Below are positions 27,201 to 38,342 of a stretch of 64,000 nucleotides of DNA, one piece after another. Every line of letters begins with the position of its first letter. Within the stretch, counting starts at the first letter, position 1. Source of the stretch: Psoroptes ovis. Its lineage: Eukaryota; Arthropoda; Arachnida; Sarcoptiformes; Psoroptidae. The notes under the pieces are model-generated. The model was not told where the DNA came from. It searched no databases and saw only the letters and a list, made by a program, of their open reading frames with translations. The DNA lies in the NCBI GenBank assembly GCA_002943765.1, contig PQWQ01000005.1:2403501-2467500 (forward strand). The letters are read 5' to 3'. Position numbers and translations under genes: made by a program.

Positions 27201-27280
27201 AATTTGAAAATCTTCCAGTTTCATAGTGAAAATCTTTGTGAAATTCATATTGTAAGCCATCGAATATTTTAAAACCTCAA
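24241..27280. other. Non-coding stretch
   Basis: AT-rich, with a CA microsatellite near 24725, an ATC run near 25507-25532 and a poly-A run near 26003. The ORF at 25166-25438 has no domain features. No gene supported. Confidence 0.5.
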
Positions 27281-28725
27281 ATGGGAGCCAATTGTACATC
27301 GGTCGATGTAGAACAATTGGTTAATAATCAAGATAATCTAAATGATTTTATTCTTATCAACGAGAAACAACAACAAAAATTAAAAAATAAAAATAATAAA
27401 TTAATTAATAAAAATTCTAAAGAATTAGCGAACAATAATAATATTGATAGTGGTCTAAAACAATCACCAATAAATATTGATACATCATTAGTTGATACAA
27501 ATTCAGATTTAAATCATTTAAAATGTTTAAAAATTATTTATCCAAAATTAATGACAAATTTACTCATACAAAATACTGGTTATGGTTGGAAATTAGATTT
27601 ACCCGATATGATTGCAGCTAAAACTGGTAAATTCTTTGAATTATTATGATTTTGATTGATTTTATGATTGATTTTATTTATTCATTTTCCTGGTATTTGT
27701 ATTTTTTTTTAATTAAAATTTTGTCTCGTTTGCTCGAACAATTGATCTTCAATAACACTCGAAACACTTGAAATAATGAAGAATTGATTGGTGGACCCTT
27801 GAAAGGACACATTTATCGTATGTGGCAATTTCATTGTCATTGGGGACCTAATATCAATATTGGTTCGGAACATACCGTTAACAATCGAAGCTATTCAGCT
27901 GAGGTTTTTGATTTTTTCTGATTAATTTTAATTATTTTTCAATTATTCTTTGATTTTCAATCATTCATTCACCATTATTATTATTATTATTTCCATATTC
28001 AGCTACATTTTGTACATTGGAATACATCATTATACAATAATCCACAAGAAGCATTAACCAAATCAAATGGTTTAGCCGTGTTAGCCGTATTCATTGATAT
28101 TGGTTATCAAACAAATGATGGTATTGAACGTGTACTGAAACAAATCGATTCAATCAAATATAAAGGTGATAAACATTTGATTAATGATTCAATTGATATT
28201 GAAAAATTAATGCCCACAAATCGTTCATATTGGACATATAATGGTTCATTAACAACACCACCATTATTTGAATCAGTACAATGGATCATATTTTCAACGC
28301 CGATTTATTGTACAAATGAACAGGTATTTCCAATTGATTTTAATTATAATGAATTTTTGATCACTTACACTACTTGAAATCGATCAAAGATTGCCAAATT
28401 TCGACAATTATTCTATACGAATGAAATCGAATCCAATTATGGTGGACAATTGGTTGAAAATTATCGCCATACACAACCATTGAATGGTCGAATAGTGAAA
28501 TATTTTCGTGATCCAAATTCAATGATAATTGAGCGACAACAACAATCGAATCAACAACATTCAAATCAACGTAGAAATCGAAATCAAAATGCCACAAATT
28601 CAAACCATGATATGATTGAATTATTAACTGATAATCCTCATCAACATCATTTCCAACAACAACCCAATAATCATACAAGATTAATCAATCCAAACATTAA
28701 TCCAATGTTTAAGAATAGAAGATAA
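27281..28725 (+). CDS. Alpha carbonic anhydrase (4 exons)
   Basis: Exons 27281-27626, 27782-27903, 28003-28323 and 28390-28725; phases join to 374 residues. Alpha carbonic anhydrases interconvert CO2 and bicarbonate with a zinc bound by three His. All three are present: H133 and H135 in FHCHWG, and H158 after E156 across the exon 2/3 junction (LHFVHW). Also present are QSPINID, GSEHTV (E145, the Glu106 equivalent), and GSLTTPPL (T240, the Thr199 equivalent). Exon 4 carries IAKFRQL and HTQPLNGR. The proton-shuttle His64 position is Tyr101 (NTGYGW). The usual N-terminal WGY/GPxxW segment is missing: residues 1-58 are Asn/Lys-rich. The start MGANCTS fits an N-myristoylation pattern with an adjacent Cys, and there is no signal peptide, so a membrane-tethered intracellular enzyme is possible. 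An unseen upstream first exon is the alternative. Confidence 0.85.
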
Positions 28726-29758
28726 ATTGATCTTGATTGAATCAATGAGAACATCAACAAGGAATCGAAAGTGACCAATAAAAACCTTTACCATTCACCA
28801 AGTCATATTATTCTTATCCAATTAAGAGAAAATAAACCAATGTTCCTGTCGATTCGGATTCGTACAGATTTCAAATTGAAATTTCGTGTTTCACCAAATT
28901 TGAAATAATAAATCATTGACCAAAGGTAGCATTGATTTGATATGGACAAAATTCTGGTAAAATTCTTATGAAATTTTTTTTTCAAATTTTAAATTCACAA
29001 AATTTCAACATTGAAACAAGTCGAATTGATTTTGAACATTTCGAAATAATTTAAAATATTTCGAAATCGTGGCACAATTTGGGCCAATATTTGAATTTTT
29101 TATATCCCATATTTCACTAGAAATTTTGAAAAAAATTTGGCGAAATTTTTCCCTTGTTATATTTTATGATTCATCATCCATTTCCAATCATATATGATTA
29201 ATGGGATTCCTGTTATATTGCCCAACGAATAATTTGATATGTTCAGAGAATTTTTTTTTTGTTTCTTCGTCGACATATTTTTTAAGCGGAGAATTTGGAG
29301 AAAATTTGAAAATTCAAAATTCAAAATTTTGAGTTTTTCTCGTTTTTTCCGAATCAAAATTAATGGAAAATCAATGGAATTTGACCCCATAAAAATTTGA
29401 TATCTTTCAAAAATCATTTCATTTTCATCCGAATAAATAAACAAACAAACTCAAATAAACAAAATTACTCAAAGTGAAAGTACTCAAAGATTTTATTTTA
29501 TTTTTTTCAAAGTTTTAAATTTTCATTCTTATTCATTCAATCATTCATTTGTTCATTTTTTTGTGGTGTATTGTCAATCAAATTTGAAGATATTTCATGA
29601 GGATTTCAATTTTGACGCGCGCCAATTTCAAAATTTAAATTTTAAAAATTTTATAGAATGAGCCGCCATCTGTCGGATTTTTTCGGAGATTTTTTAGTTT
29701 CTGCAAAAAATTTGAAAATTAATTTTTGTTCAATTTTTTTTTTAATTTCTTCAATAAT
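28726..29758. other. Intergenic, convergent gene ends
   Basis: Lies between the carbonic anhydrase gene (+) and the secreted protein gene (-), so it holds both 3' UTRs. AT-rich; no further gene supported. Confidence 0.5.
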
Positions 29759-31174
29759 TTACCCTGATTTATGTACGGTTTGTCCACCATAATGTGGTTT
29801 GCCGTTGTGGGAGACTGTACCGTGTGTATGATGTTCATTTGATCGATAACCATCGACAACGGCTACAGTTGGAGTGCCGAGTGCCGGGACAACTGGAGAA
29901 CCAGTGAGTGGACTTATGATTGATGTTGACGGTGCAACAACGGCTGGAGCTTGATTAACCAATGGTACAGTGGCGATTGGCAATACAGGGTTTTGTACAA
30001 CTGAAAGTTGTTGGTGCTGTTGTTGATGTGGATAATGTGGTCTTTGGTGTTGGTGTTGTTGTTGTTGTTGGTGTTGATGTACTGGATAGCTTGGTTGTTG
30101 TTGCGGTCGTTGATGTGGATAATGTGGCTGTTGTTGATGTGGATAATTTGGTTGTTGTGGCAATTGTTGTTGTTGCTGTTGTTGCCATTGTCGTTTTTCT
30201 TCTAATTGCAATGCAATATGTGATTGAAACAAACGTTCTAATTCATCTTGCATATAAACATATCGAATACCGCATGGTAATTCATCAGTTTTCACGACTG
30301 TCCAATATTTACTCAAACCATCCCATGGTTTAACGTTTGGATTCAATGGTGTTGAATATTTCAATAAACCATGATATTGTAACCATGGTACTACGATATT
30401 TTCCATTTCCCATAAGAAACTACGTGGTTTGTAATCGGCTGGTGGACGTTGATTACAAACAACTGGTGTATGATAAATATCTGTGGATGTTGGTACCAAT
30501 GATGATCTTTCGGCTACGATTGTATTAATTTTATCATTATAATTATTAATTTTTCCAATAGTAGATTCTGATGTTGATGTGGAAATGCTTGATGTAACAG
30601 GTGGAATTATGGCTGGTTTATCGAATACAACCGAAATTGGTTTTGGTTGTTCACCAACACTGGTTGAAATGATATCATTTGAATATTTAATATTATTATT
30701 ATCGATTTTTTCATTATTAATAGCATCGACTTTAGCTTCACCATTCAATGATCGGCCAAATGTTAGTGGTCGATTTCTAAATTGACTAAAATAATCGGTA
30801 GTTGGTTTGATGTTTGAGGTATACGATGAGGCTGTTGATCCAAAATATTTTACATTATCCATATACGATTTAAATTTATCATCCGTAGCACCTGAAATCA
30901 GCGTTGATCGAATTGGTTCATTTTGTTGATCATATTTAAGTGTTGAAGTGGTTGTTTTTGGATACAAAGTTAAATAATGTGGTTGTAGACCTGTATTTGT
31001 GAAATGTGTTGAAACACCGCTTTGTATTTTATTATTGGTACCATATTGTTGTTGGTGGTGATGTTGTTGTTGGCGGTGTTGTTGTTGATGATGATGTTGC
31101 TGTGGTTGCTGATGATGATGGTCAGCATAGACAACAATGGCAAAAATCAGGCAAAGTAAAATTGAAAATTTCAT
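29759..31174 (-). CDS. Secreted Gln/His-rich protein, family unknown
   Basis: A single-exon ORF of 471 residues. It starts with a clear signal peptide (MKFSILLCLIFAIVVYA, cleavage near 18), then a His/Gln run. A Ser/Thr-rich linker follows. At about residues 240-325 lies an ordered-looking segment with RPPADYKPRSFLWEMEN, VVPWLQYHGLLKYS, WDGLSKYW and PCGIRYVYMQDELERLF, including two Cys. A long Gln/His/Pro repeat region (HYPHQQQ-like) and a Val/Pro-rich tail complete it. I do not recognise the family. The layout (secreted, central folded module between disordered repeats) would fit a cuticle or extracellular matrix protein, but that is a guess. A TAAATAAAA box at about 31282-31290 lies roughly 110 bp upstream on this strand and may be the promoter. 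Plus-strand ORFs across this gene are shadows of the repeats. Confidence 0.75.
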   Translation of the reverse strand: MKFSILLCLIFAIVVYADHHHQQPQQHHHQQQHRQQQHHHQQQYGTNNKIQSGVSTHFTNTGLQPHYLTLYPKTTTSTLKYDQQNEPIRSTLISGATDDKFKSYMDNVKYFGSTASSYTSNIKPTTDYFSQFRNRPLTFGRSLNGEAKVDAINNEKIDNNNIKYSNDIISTSVGEQPKPISVVFDKPAIIPPVTSSISTSTSESTIGKINNYNDKINTIVAERSSLVPTSTDIYHTPVVCNQRPPADYKPRSFLWEMENIVVPWLQYHGLLKYSTPLNPNVKPWDGLSKYWTVVKTDELPCGIRYVYMQDELERLFQSHIALQLEEKRQWQQQQQQQLPQQPNYPHQQQPHYPHQRPQQQPSYPVHQHQQQQQHQHQRPHYPHQQQHQQLSVVQNPVLPIATVPLVNQAPAVVAPSTSIISPLTGSPVVPALGTPTVAVVDGYRSNEHHTHGTVSHNGKPHYGGQTVHKSG

Positions 31175-32646
31175 AATTTTTGATTTAATTTGAAGTTTTT
31201 TTATTATTTCAACGAAAATACGAGTGATACATTCAATATTTCAATCTAATTCTTGATTCAAATGTTATCTCGATTTCGGCTTTTTATTTAGAAATTCTGA
31301 CCATTATGATTGTCCTTGGACGAAAAAGACGAAGAATAAGCGAGAAAAATCATTAGAAATTCAATTATTACATAAATATCTCTTATCATTGATCAATCTA
31401 TTTACATCATCATCATCATTCATTATTATCATTTCAAATTGAATAATCCTTGACATTTTGATTGAATGCCCACTCTTGTTTTCACTTTTGAATTGGTTTT
31501 CACAATTTAAAAGCGAAAAAAACAAGAATAAACGCCAGACCTTCGCGACAGTACATGTTTGTGCACCGATGAATGGTGATTAGTTTCAATTTTCAAGAAA
31601 AAACTTGAAGAAATTCTAGAAAATAAACCATTGAATAAACCAATCCAATTATCGTCGAGTTGAAATATCACATAATAATAATGATTATGACAATAATACT
31701 GATAATACTGATACATAAAATTCATTAATGAATAAATAAATATGGTTCGAATTAAATTCATAACAGATTTTATCATTTTTTTAAAATTGAAAACAAGCAA
31801 ATAAAGCAAACAAACATAAACAGAATAAGTCTGAATTGTTGAATTGAAGTTTCAAATCCTCTTTTGACCTTGATATGATTAGAAAAAAATTGTTGTTAAA
31901 AATTGAAATTTTCAAAAATTCTAAAGTTTGTGTTCTTGTTGATTGATTAGATAATCAATTTGTTTGTTTGTTCTGCTTGTTCGAGGGTTTTAATTAGGAG
32001 GTGAAAATAAATTGAAATTCAAAATTTGAGACAATCATTATTCAATATCTTTAATACATTATCAACTTGTTGTTGATAAGCCAAAATTGATTTCCAAACA
32101 AACAAACAAAAATTGTTTGACAAAAACAATTTCAGTACGATTTAAAAGTTGATTAAGTTCCATTGATTAGAATTGAATATGAGTATGAATCACTTTTTAT
32201 TTTAATTAGTGAAATGAATAAAATGATTATTTTTCATAAACAAATTGAATTAATGATTGAATTTGATTTGATTGATGATTTTCATGATGATCGGAATCCC
32301 TCAATGTAAGCGATTTCAATGCTCCAAACATTACAAGAGTATGCAAAACATTAAATCAATGGACAGAATGATTGAATAATTGAAAATCAATAAATTATTC
32401 AACAATCATCCATCGATCAATCGATTAATTATTCAAATTCATTAATTTTTTTCAGGATTTTTTTCAAAATTGAATTTTATTCAACAAATATATGAGATTT
32501 TATTATAAAAAAACATTTTTTTGGCAAAAAAATATAAGATTTATAAAACAATATTCAAAATTCAGATGTTCATATTTTGTCCTTTTACTTTTCTATGTCC
32601 ACCTTCGATGATTAAATTTTTTTGTTGGGGCTGAATCGAATTGGAT
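31175..32646. other. Intergenic
   Basis: Holds the promoter side of the Gln/His-rich protein gene and the 3' side of the Tyr/Gly-rich protein gene, both on the minus strand. No gene supported. Confidence 0.5.
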
Positions 32647-33318
32647 TTATTTTTTGTAGTGATGATAGTTACCATAATTCAAACCGCCAAACATTGTGTA
32701 TGGTTTACCATAATAGCCGGTATGACCATATGATGAATAACCATTACCACCATAATAACCGCCATAATAATTGTTACCAAGACCATAATATTTTGGTGAT
32801 GAATAACCATAATTATGTGAATATGTTGACATCGGTCTTGAATAATAATCCCCATAACCGCCATATGATTTGTAACCATATGAATTACCACCTAAACCAT
32901 AACCACCATATGATTTGTAACCATATGAATTACCACCTAAACCATAACCACCATATGATTTGTAGCCATATGAATTACCACCTAAACCATAACCACCATA
33001 TGATTTGTAACCATATGAATTACCACCTAAACCATAACCACCATATGATTTGTAACCATATGAATTACCACCTAAACCATAACCACCATATGATTTGTAG
33101 CCATATGAATTACCACCTAAACCATAACCATAGTTCATTGGTGTATAGCTTGAATAGCCATAGTTGTATGATGGTGATGAATAACCGGAATAACCATAGT
33201 TGTATGATGGTGATGAATAACCAGAATGGCCAGAATAACCGTAATAGGTACCATAAACGGTGGCTACGGTGGCCAATAAAATTGTAGCGGCAGCAATAAA
33301 TTTCATTTTTGTATTCAA
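32647..33318 (-). CDS. Secreted Tyr/Gly-rich repeat protein
   Basis: An ORF of 223 residues. A second Met at residue 5 (MKFIAAATILLATVATVYG) gives a typical signal peptide, so translation from 33306 is as likely as from 33318. The mature protein is almost only Tyr, Gly, Ser and Asn: two SGYSSPSYNYGY copies, then six tandem copies of a 15-residue unit (GLGGNSYGYKSYGGY), then a looser YGG tail. No Cys in the mature part. Such composition is known from cuticle, silk-like and adhesive proteins of arthropods; the exact role cannot be read here. A strong TATA box lies about 90 bp upstream (see 33409-33420). Confidence 0.8.
   Translation of the reverse strand: MNTKMKFIAAATILLATVATVYGTYYGYSGHSGYSSPSYNYGYSGYSSPSYNYGYSSYTPMNYGYGLGGNSYGYKSYGGYGLGGNSYGYKSYGGYGLGGNSYGYKSYGGYGLGGNSYGYKSYGGYGLGGNSYGYKSYGGYGLGGNSYGYKSYGGYGDYYSRPMSTYSHNYGYSSPKYYGLGNNYYGGYYGGNGYSSYGHTGYYGKPYTMFGGLNYGNYHHYKK
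32853..33129. repeat. 45 bp tandem repeat, six copies, inside a coding region
   Basis: Six head-to-tail copies of a 45 bp unit containing CCATATGATTTGTA and GAATTACCACC. Copies differ almost only at one base (TGTAACC or TGTAGCC). They encode the 15-residue GLGGNSYGYKSYGGY unit. The near-identity at silent positions points to recent unit duplication or gene conversion. Confidence 0.9.
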
Positions 33319-33408
33319 AATTTGAATTTCAACGATAAATGATTATGATTATAGCGGTTCAATCTTTTCGATTCCGAAATGTTTGAAAAATCAATGTTTG
33401 AAAGGGGT

Positions 33409-33420
33409 TTTTATATATAT
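33409..33420 (-). promoter_or_regulatory. TATA box of the Tyr/Gly-rich protein gene
   Basis: On the minus strand the sequence reads ATATATATAAAAACCCC about 90 bp before the ATG, placing a transcription start near 33380 and a 5' UTR of about 60-70 nt. A strong TATA box fits an abundantly expressed structural protein gene. Confidence 0.6.
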
Positions 33421-33584
33421 GATGAAGGTATGCCCAAACGAAATCTTAGAACAAAACAGTAAAACACTGTTAAATTGTACAAAGAACAACAACAACAACT
33501 TGTTGCTTGTTTCGTGTAACGAATCATCATTTATTCATTTATTTTTTTTTTCTCAATAAATCAATACGATCTACGATGAGGTAC

Positions 33585-35033
33585 CAGGGCCGGTTCTAGG
33601 CGTGTGCGAAGTGTGCGGGGCACACAGGCGCAACTGTCAGAAAGGGCGCCGCAAGGTTCCAAAATTAAAGCAGCAATAATTTTCCTTCAATTGATTTCTT
33701 TTTGGAGCAGAAAATAAAGGATACTATTATTGATTCCATCTAGATGTCAATTATTATTTCAAATTTTGATATTGTGAGGAATTTCCTGGAATACCATAAA
33801 TTCTTTCGAAAAAAAGTTTCCGAAAATTTTTTCTTCCTTGACAATTCTTGTGCATTTGACAACTTTTATATACTTTCAGTAAACCAATTTAAAACAATCT
33901 AATTTTCTGCTTGTCGATTAATGATAATTGAAAAATTCCTCTGTTTATTTGTTTAATAAATTTTGATTTAATAATTTTAAATAATTTGGCTTCAATCTTG
34001 TATTCAATTAAATTGTTGTTAATCATTTGATCCATTGTATCAACATCAATCAATTCATATTTAAGGTAAATCTTGAATGAATGCTCTCATTCATTTAAAT
34101 TAATCGAAATCCAGTTTAAAATTAAATTAGCATTAATCCAGTTTTTAGATGAAAAAAAAAACGCAAATTATCGGGTTGGCAAAACAAACTTATTAAAAAA
34201 AAAGACTTGATGAATTAATGAAGAATCAAAGAACGATTAGCGAGTTTATGGAAAAATCTGATCCTAAAATCTTGAGCCCAGGAGAAGAACATGAGTCATG
34301 AAAAATATTGAATTAGATGATGGTGATAAACATAAATCTGATAGCGTCGAAATAATTGGAGAGTCAAGCGTAGCAGAAATCGCTGACACAAATGTAGAAA
34401 TCGAAAATGTAGTTGATGAAGAAAATGGATTGGAAAATACAATCGCATACAAGAAATTGGAACCATTCCAATTTCTTTACAACATCAAAGGATTACCAGA
34501 TGATGTAAATGAAAAATGCAACACATTGGAAACGCTGTTGAAGCAAGGTGATGAAAAAGATATCGATGGTGTTGAATTGTCAGTTGAATTGAAATTATTG
34601 GCGAGAAAATTGACTGACATAATTCATCCCGAAGATATCCTCGAATGGATATTGAGCAATGAATTGGAAGAGATCTTTCCCAACGTGAAAACAGCGATAC
34701 AAATATTATTAACATTACCTGTCTCCGTTGCAAAAGGAGAACGATCATTCTCCAAATTAAAATTAATTAAAACCTACTTGCGCTCTTCAATGAGCCAAGA
34801 AAGACTGAATGGGTTAGCCATTATTTCGATCGAAAATTCGATGGCACAGTCATTGAATCTCGACGAATTAAGACGAGAATTCGCGAAATTGAAGGCCAGA
34901 AAGGCTCCCATCAGTCTTACGTAAAATTTAGTGCAATGAAATGTAAGTTATTGATTTTGGTTTTCCTCACAATATGTGCTAAGGCGCCGATTGATTTTCG
35001 CACACACATGGAAAAATTCTAGGACCGGCACTG
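33585..35033 (+). mobile_element. Internally deleted hAT element (ZMYM/TTF type)
   Basis: Begins CAGGGCCGGTTCTAG and ends in the imperfect complement CTAGGACCGGCACTG. The 7 bp sequence GAGGTAC flanks both ends (33578-33584 and 35034-35040); hAT usually gives 8 bp, so one base is probably lost. The internal coding sequence keeps only the two ends of a transposase (see 34218-34924). Non-autonomous. Confidence 0.85.
34218..34924 (+). pseudogene. hAT transposase remnant: N-terminal tip plus C-terminal dimerisation domain
   Basis: An upstream ORF (34218-34301, MKNQRTISEFMEK at its start) overlaps by ATGA a second ORF (34298-34924, 208 residues) in another frame, consistent with a frameshift in one coding sequence. 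The second ORF is Asp/Glu-rich at first. It then shows the typical end of ZMYM1-like hAT transposases: FQFLYNIKGLP, DIDGVELSVELKLL, and the hAT dimerisation block LPVSVAKGERSFSKLKLIK with YLRSSMSQERLNGLAI. The zinc finger, the DUF4371-like region and the catalytic Asp residues are deleted, so it cannot transpose itself. Confidence 0.85.
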
Positions 35034-35040
35034 GAGGTAC

Positions 35041-36906
35041 AATTTTTGATCATTATTATTTATTATTATTATTGTTATCAATATTGTTATTATACATTGA
35101 TGTGTTTCCATGTAAATTTGAACTTGAACATTTTGACTTGAATGTTCAAAGACATTGAAGACATTGAATTTATTTTTATTTTTCAATTTAAAAAAATAAT
35201 ATTCAAAATTATTATAATAAAATCGATGATAACAATTATCAATACGATTCATCAATTCAAAATCAATGATAATAATTGATAATAACAAATGATAAACAAT
35301 TGAAAAATACGAATAATTCTAAATGTAATCTCAAATGTTTATCCTTGTTTCATGAGAATTCTCTTCTATATAAAACATAATTGAAAATGGAAATAATAAA
35401 AATTCGAAAGTAAAATTATTATCAATAATCTTGGAAAATCGTATTTATTAATCGGAGAAATTATCTCATTTTTTTTTCAATGAATAAAACCTTCAGGAAA
35501 ATCTTTGAATTTCAAGAAAAATAAAACTTATCATAAAATGATTTCAATTTGAATTTTCAAAAAAAATAAAATAAATTCAAATTTTCTCAATTCATTATTC
35601 ATTGATTTTAAATAATTGATTTTTTTTTTTTTTGAACATGTTTGTTGAATCATTGAACATTTAAAACAATCAAACAATGTCATAAAAATGTTTGTGTATT
35701 TGAATGGAATTTCCAATTAATAATTATTATCAGTATTTTTCGAGAATTATTCGGATAATAATGAATTACAAGCGGATTCAATTTTGATTTTTTTTTCTTA
35801 TTTTTGATAATTTCGCAAAATAATGAAAATTCAAAATGTACCTTTGATGCGATTTCGGTTGTTGCAACCTTCATATCTGATCATTCGAATTCTGACCTTA
35901 AGCACAGGCCATAAGAGAAAAAGAAATGGAAACCATGGACTCTGATTCACTGATTGTCACGTATAAAATTGATTAGAAATTGATAATTTGATTAAATCGA
36001 TAAGAAATTCAATCAAAATATAATTGTAATTACGAATCAATTTTTAATCAAGAAAATAAATAAATAAATCAAAATTAATAATGATTAACGAGCCAACAAA
36101 CAAGAATGATAATTGAATTTGGATGGAAATTTATTGATTTTTTGTTTTTCCATTGATTTTAATTGTTCATTATTTTTGTTTTGGTGATTCAATTCTTAAT
36201 GGATAAATTTGATAAATTGTAATTTGAGATACCAGTCATCATAACTGATCATCAAACAATTTCAAAATAATGATTCAATCGATTTGATCCCGTATAATAA
36301 CAATAATAAATCAATCGTTTATTTTCACCTTGATCTTACTGCTGTAATACATTAGATCGATCAATAAATCAATCAATCGAGGAAGATCATTGTTGTTTGA
36401 TCAATATTGATCATTATTCTGTCATAGAAATTCATTTAATTTCAATGTTTTTTTTCAATTTAAATTCGTCTCACAATTTCAAGGTTATGTTTTGTGCTTC
36501 AATTTTCTCCCCATCAATCTTATCACATATTTTGTCACATCATATCAATAATTTTTGTCTTATCAAAATTTATTCACATTTGTAAGTATTTGACAATTGA
36601 TTGATTATATCTTGTCGATCTTAGTGCGTGTAAATATTCCACAATATTCTGGCCATCCATCATCGTTTAATTAATTTTTTTTTTTCGTGGAACATTTGTC
36701 AATCTTCTTCATTTCAGGGTAGCAAGCCTGCAAGCCCTCAAGTATTTTCTGTTTTTTCTCAAGCAAATTCAATTACTTTGGCCATCTATCGTCGGTTATC
36801 AAACATTTTCAATGTTTTGATTAATCGAAACGTGAATATTCAAATCGAAATTCGTTAATTTGTTGATTAAATTTTGTTAAAAATTAATTATTCAACTCAT
36901 TAAAAG
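35041..36906. other. Non-coding, upstream of the alkyltransferase gene
   Basis: AT-rich DNA with no supported gene. The promoter of the following gene should lie at its right end; no box stands out. Confidence 0.45.
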
Positions 36907-37527
36907 ATGAGTAAAAATACAACTGATTGTGATGTCAAGCAAGTGACAATTGAAACACCAATTTGTTTATTGAAAATCTCTGCCTGTAATCATGGTTTAC
37001 ATTCAATTGAACGATTAGATCGTGGCTCTGGCAAAGATAAAACATTTAATTTTGATGAAATAATGAAAATAATTGCAAATGATAATAAAAATAAATCCGA
37101 TTATCCACAATCAATGATATTCGCTATTGAATGGTTTGAAAAATATTTTCAACATGATCAAAATCCGAATGATATCGATCGACAAGAACAACAGAAAATT
37201 ATTTATGATAAATTATTAAATTCAAAATTATTATGTTCCAAAATAAAATTATCAAATTTTGCCGAAAAATCATATTTAGAATTATTAAAAACAGTGAAAT
37301 ATGGTCAAACAAAATCATATGGTGATCTATCAGAATCTATGGCTGGTAATCGTAAAAATTCTCGAGCAATTGGTTCGATGATGAAATCAAATCCATTAAT
37401 GATTATGATACCATGTCATCGTTTAATACATCAATCAGGTGTCACCGGTAAATATGGTGGTGAACAAAATTCAATCAAAAAATGGCTGATTGATTTTGAG
37501 AAAAGTAGTTTGAAAAAGAAAATCTGA
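36907..37527 (+). CDS. MGMT: Methylated-DNA--protein-cysteine methyltransferase
   Basis: Single exon, 206 residues, close to the usual animal length. The enzyme moves alkyl groups from O6-alkylguanine in DNA onto its own Cys, irreversibly, and so repairs mutagenic alkylation in the nucleus. The active-site PCHR motif is at 169-172 with acceptor Cys170, in IMIPCHRLIHQSG. The helix-turn-helix with the Arg finger is seen as SRAIGSMMKSNP (Arg153). YGQTKSYGDLSESMAGN (132-148) and GKYGGEQNSIKKWL (181-194) match the conserved C-terminal domain. The N-terminal half is diverged and Lys/Asn-rich. No sign of decay. The absence of introns is slightly unusual next to multi-exon neighbours. Confidence 0.93.
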   Translation: MSKNTTDCDVKQVTIETPICLLKISACNHGLHSIERLDRGSGKDKTFNFDEIMKIIANDNKNKSDYPQSMIFAIEWFEKYFQHDQNPNDIDRQEQQKIIYDKLLNSKLLCSKIKLSNFAEKSYLELLKTVKYGQTKSYGDLSESMAGNRKNSRAIGSMMKSNPLMIMIPCHRLIHQSGVTGKYGGEQNSIKKWLIDFEKSSLKKKI

Positions 37528-38262
37528 AAAAAATTGCCATAAAAAAACACGAAATGTTGGATCTTTATCGATCAACAATCAAATTCAAAGCGAAATTCAT
37601 TGGATTGGGAGTAAAGTTTACTTGATTTGATAAATTCAATTTTAAATCCACCATATTTACATATTCACGCGTATACATTTATAATAATTCATTTAAATCC
37701 ATTCATTTCATATCATTTAATCCGAAATTCATTTTTAAAAATATTCATTTTTCATGTATATTTTTATATAAAAATTCATATTTTTTTCAAATATGAATAT
37801 TTACATTTTGTACCACTCAGGGATATTTATGAAAATAAAAATAAAATTGTCATTAAATTCAAATTTTTCAATTGTAACAATAATAACAACAATCATAATA
37901 ATGATAAAAATAATTATAATAATTATGATTACCATTATGGAAATACAATGGAAAACTATAATAATAAAAAATAAATAAAAAATCAAGTAAATAATTATAA
38001 TTATTTGAACACAAGATGTTTGAGTATGTAGATTCAAGTTTTGTTTCCATCATCATATTTTTTCTTTTGATCATAACTAATGGTTTAAACCTCTTTAAAA
38101 GATTCTCAAATTCATCATTCGCATTGATCATCAGATCTACGCTCCAGAGCGCCGCATACCCTTGCAAACCATCGATGTGGCACGGCGTCAACCACGTAAT
38201 GACAGCATTTCTAGCGACGTATTCATACGTCATTGACAGCAGATTTATTACCGATAAAAATA
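37528..38262. other. Non-coding, with a GC-richer island
   Basis: Mostly AT-rich. Positions about 38110-38260 are clearly GC-richer and open in one frame on each strand (minus 37868-38302, plus 38016-38315). Neither translation has a recognisable domain, so neither is called as a gene. Confidence 0.4.
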
Positions 38263-38342
38263 CTAGGCTGTCCGGAAAGTTCTGGCCGATTTTTATGAGC
38301 AAATCTATCGATTAATCGGAATGAACTTTTAGGACAATCACT
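38263..38342. repeat. Hairpin repeat copy 7
   Basis: The left arm CTAGGCTGTCCGGAAAGTTC is followed by GGCCGATTTT. The right arm is its imperfect complement (ATTAATCGGAATGAACTTTT then AGGACAATCACTA). TA lies outside both ends, as expected for mariner-type insertion. Confidence 0.7.

Noticed and set aside
29955..30528. Val/Leu- or Thr-rich ORFs on both strands
   Set aside because: Shadows of CAA/CAC repeats in the Gln/His-rich secreted protein gene.
32853..33129. Regular short repeats that could suggest a CRISPR array
   Set aside because: Units are contiguous without spacers and encode a protein repeat in a eukaryotic genome.
32622..33287. A 221-residue plus-strand ORF with repeated NHMNYHLNHNHHMIC
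   Set aside because: It is the antisense shadow of the Tyr/Gly-rich gene; the repeat has a period divisible by three, so all frames stay open. The minus strand has the signal peptide and TATA box.
37868..38315. Overlapping ORFs of 144 and 99 residues on opposite strands
   Set aside because: No domain, signal or splice context; the open frame partly reflects a GC-rich patch. Kept only as an observation.
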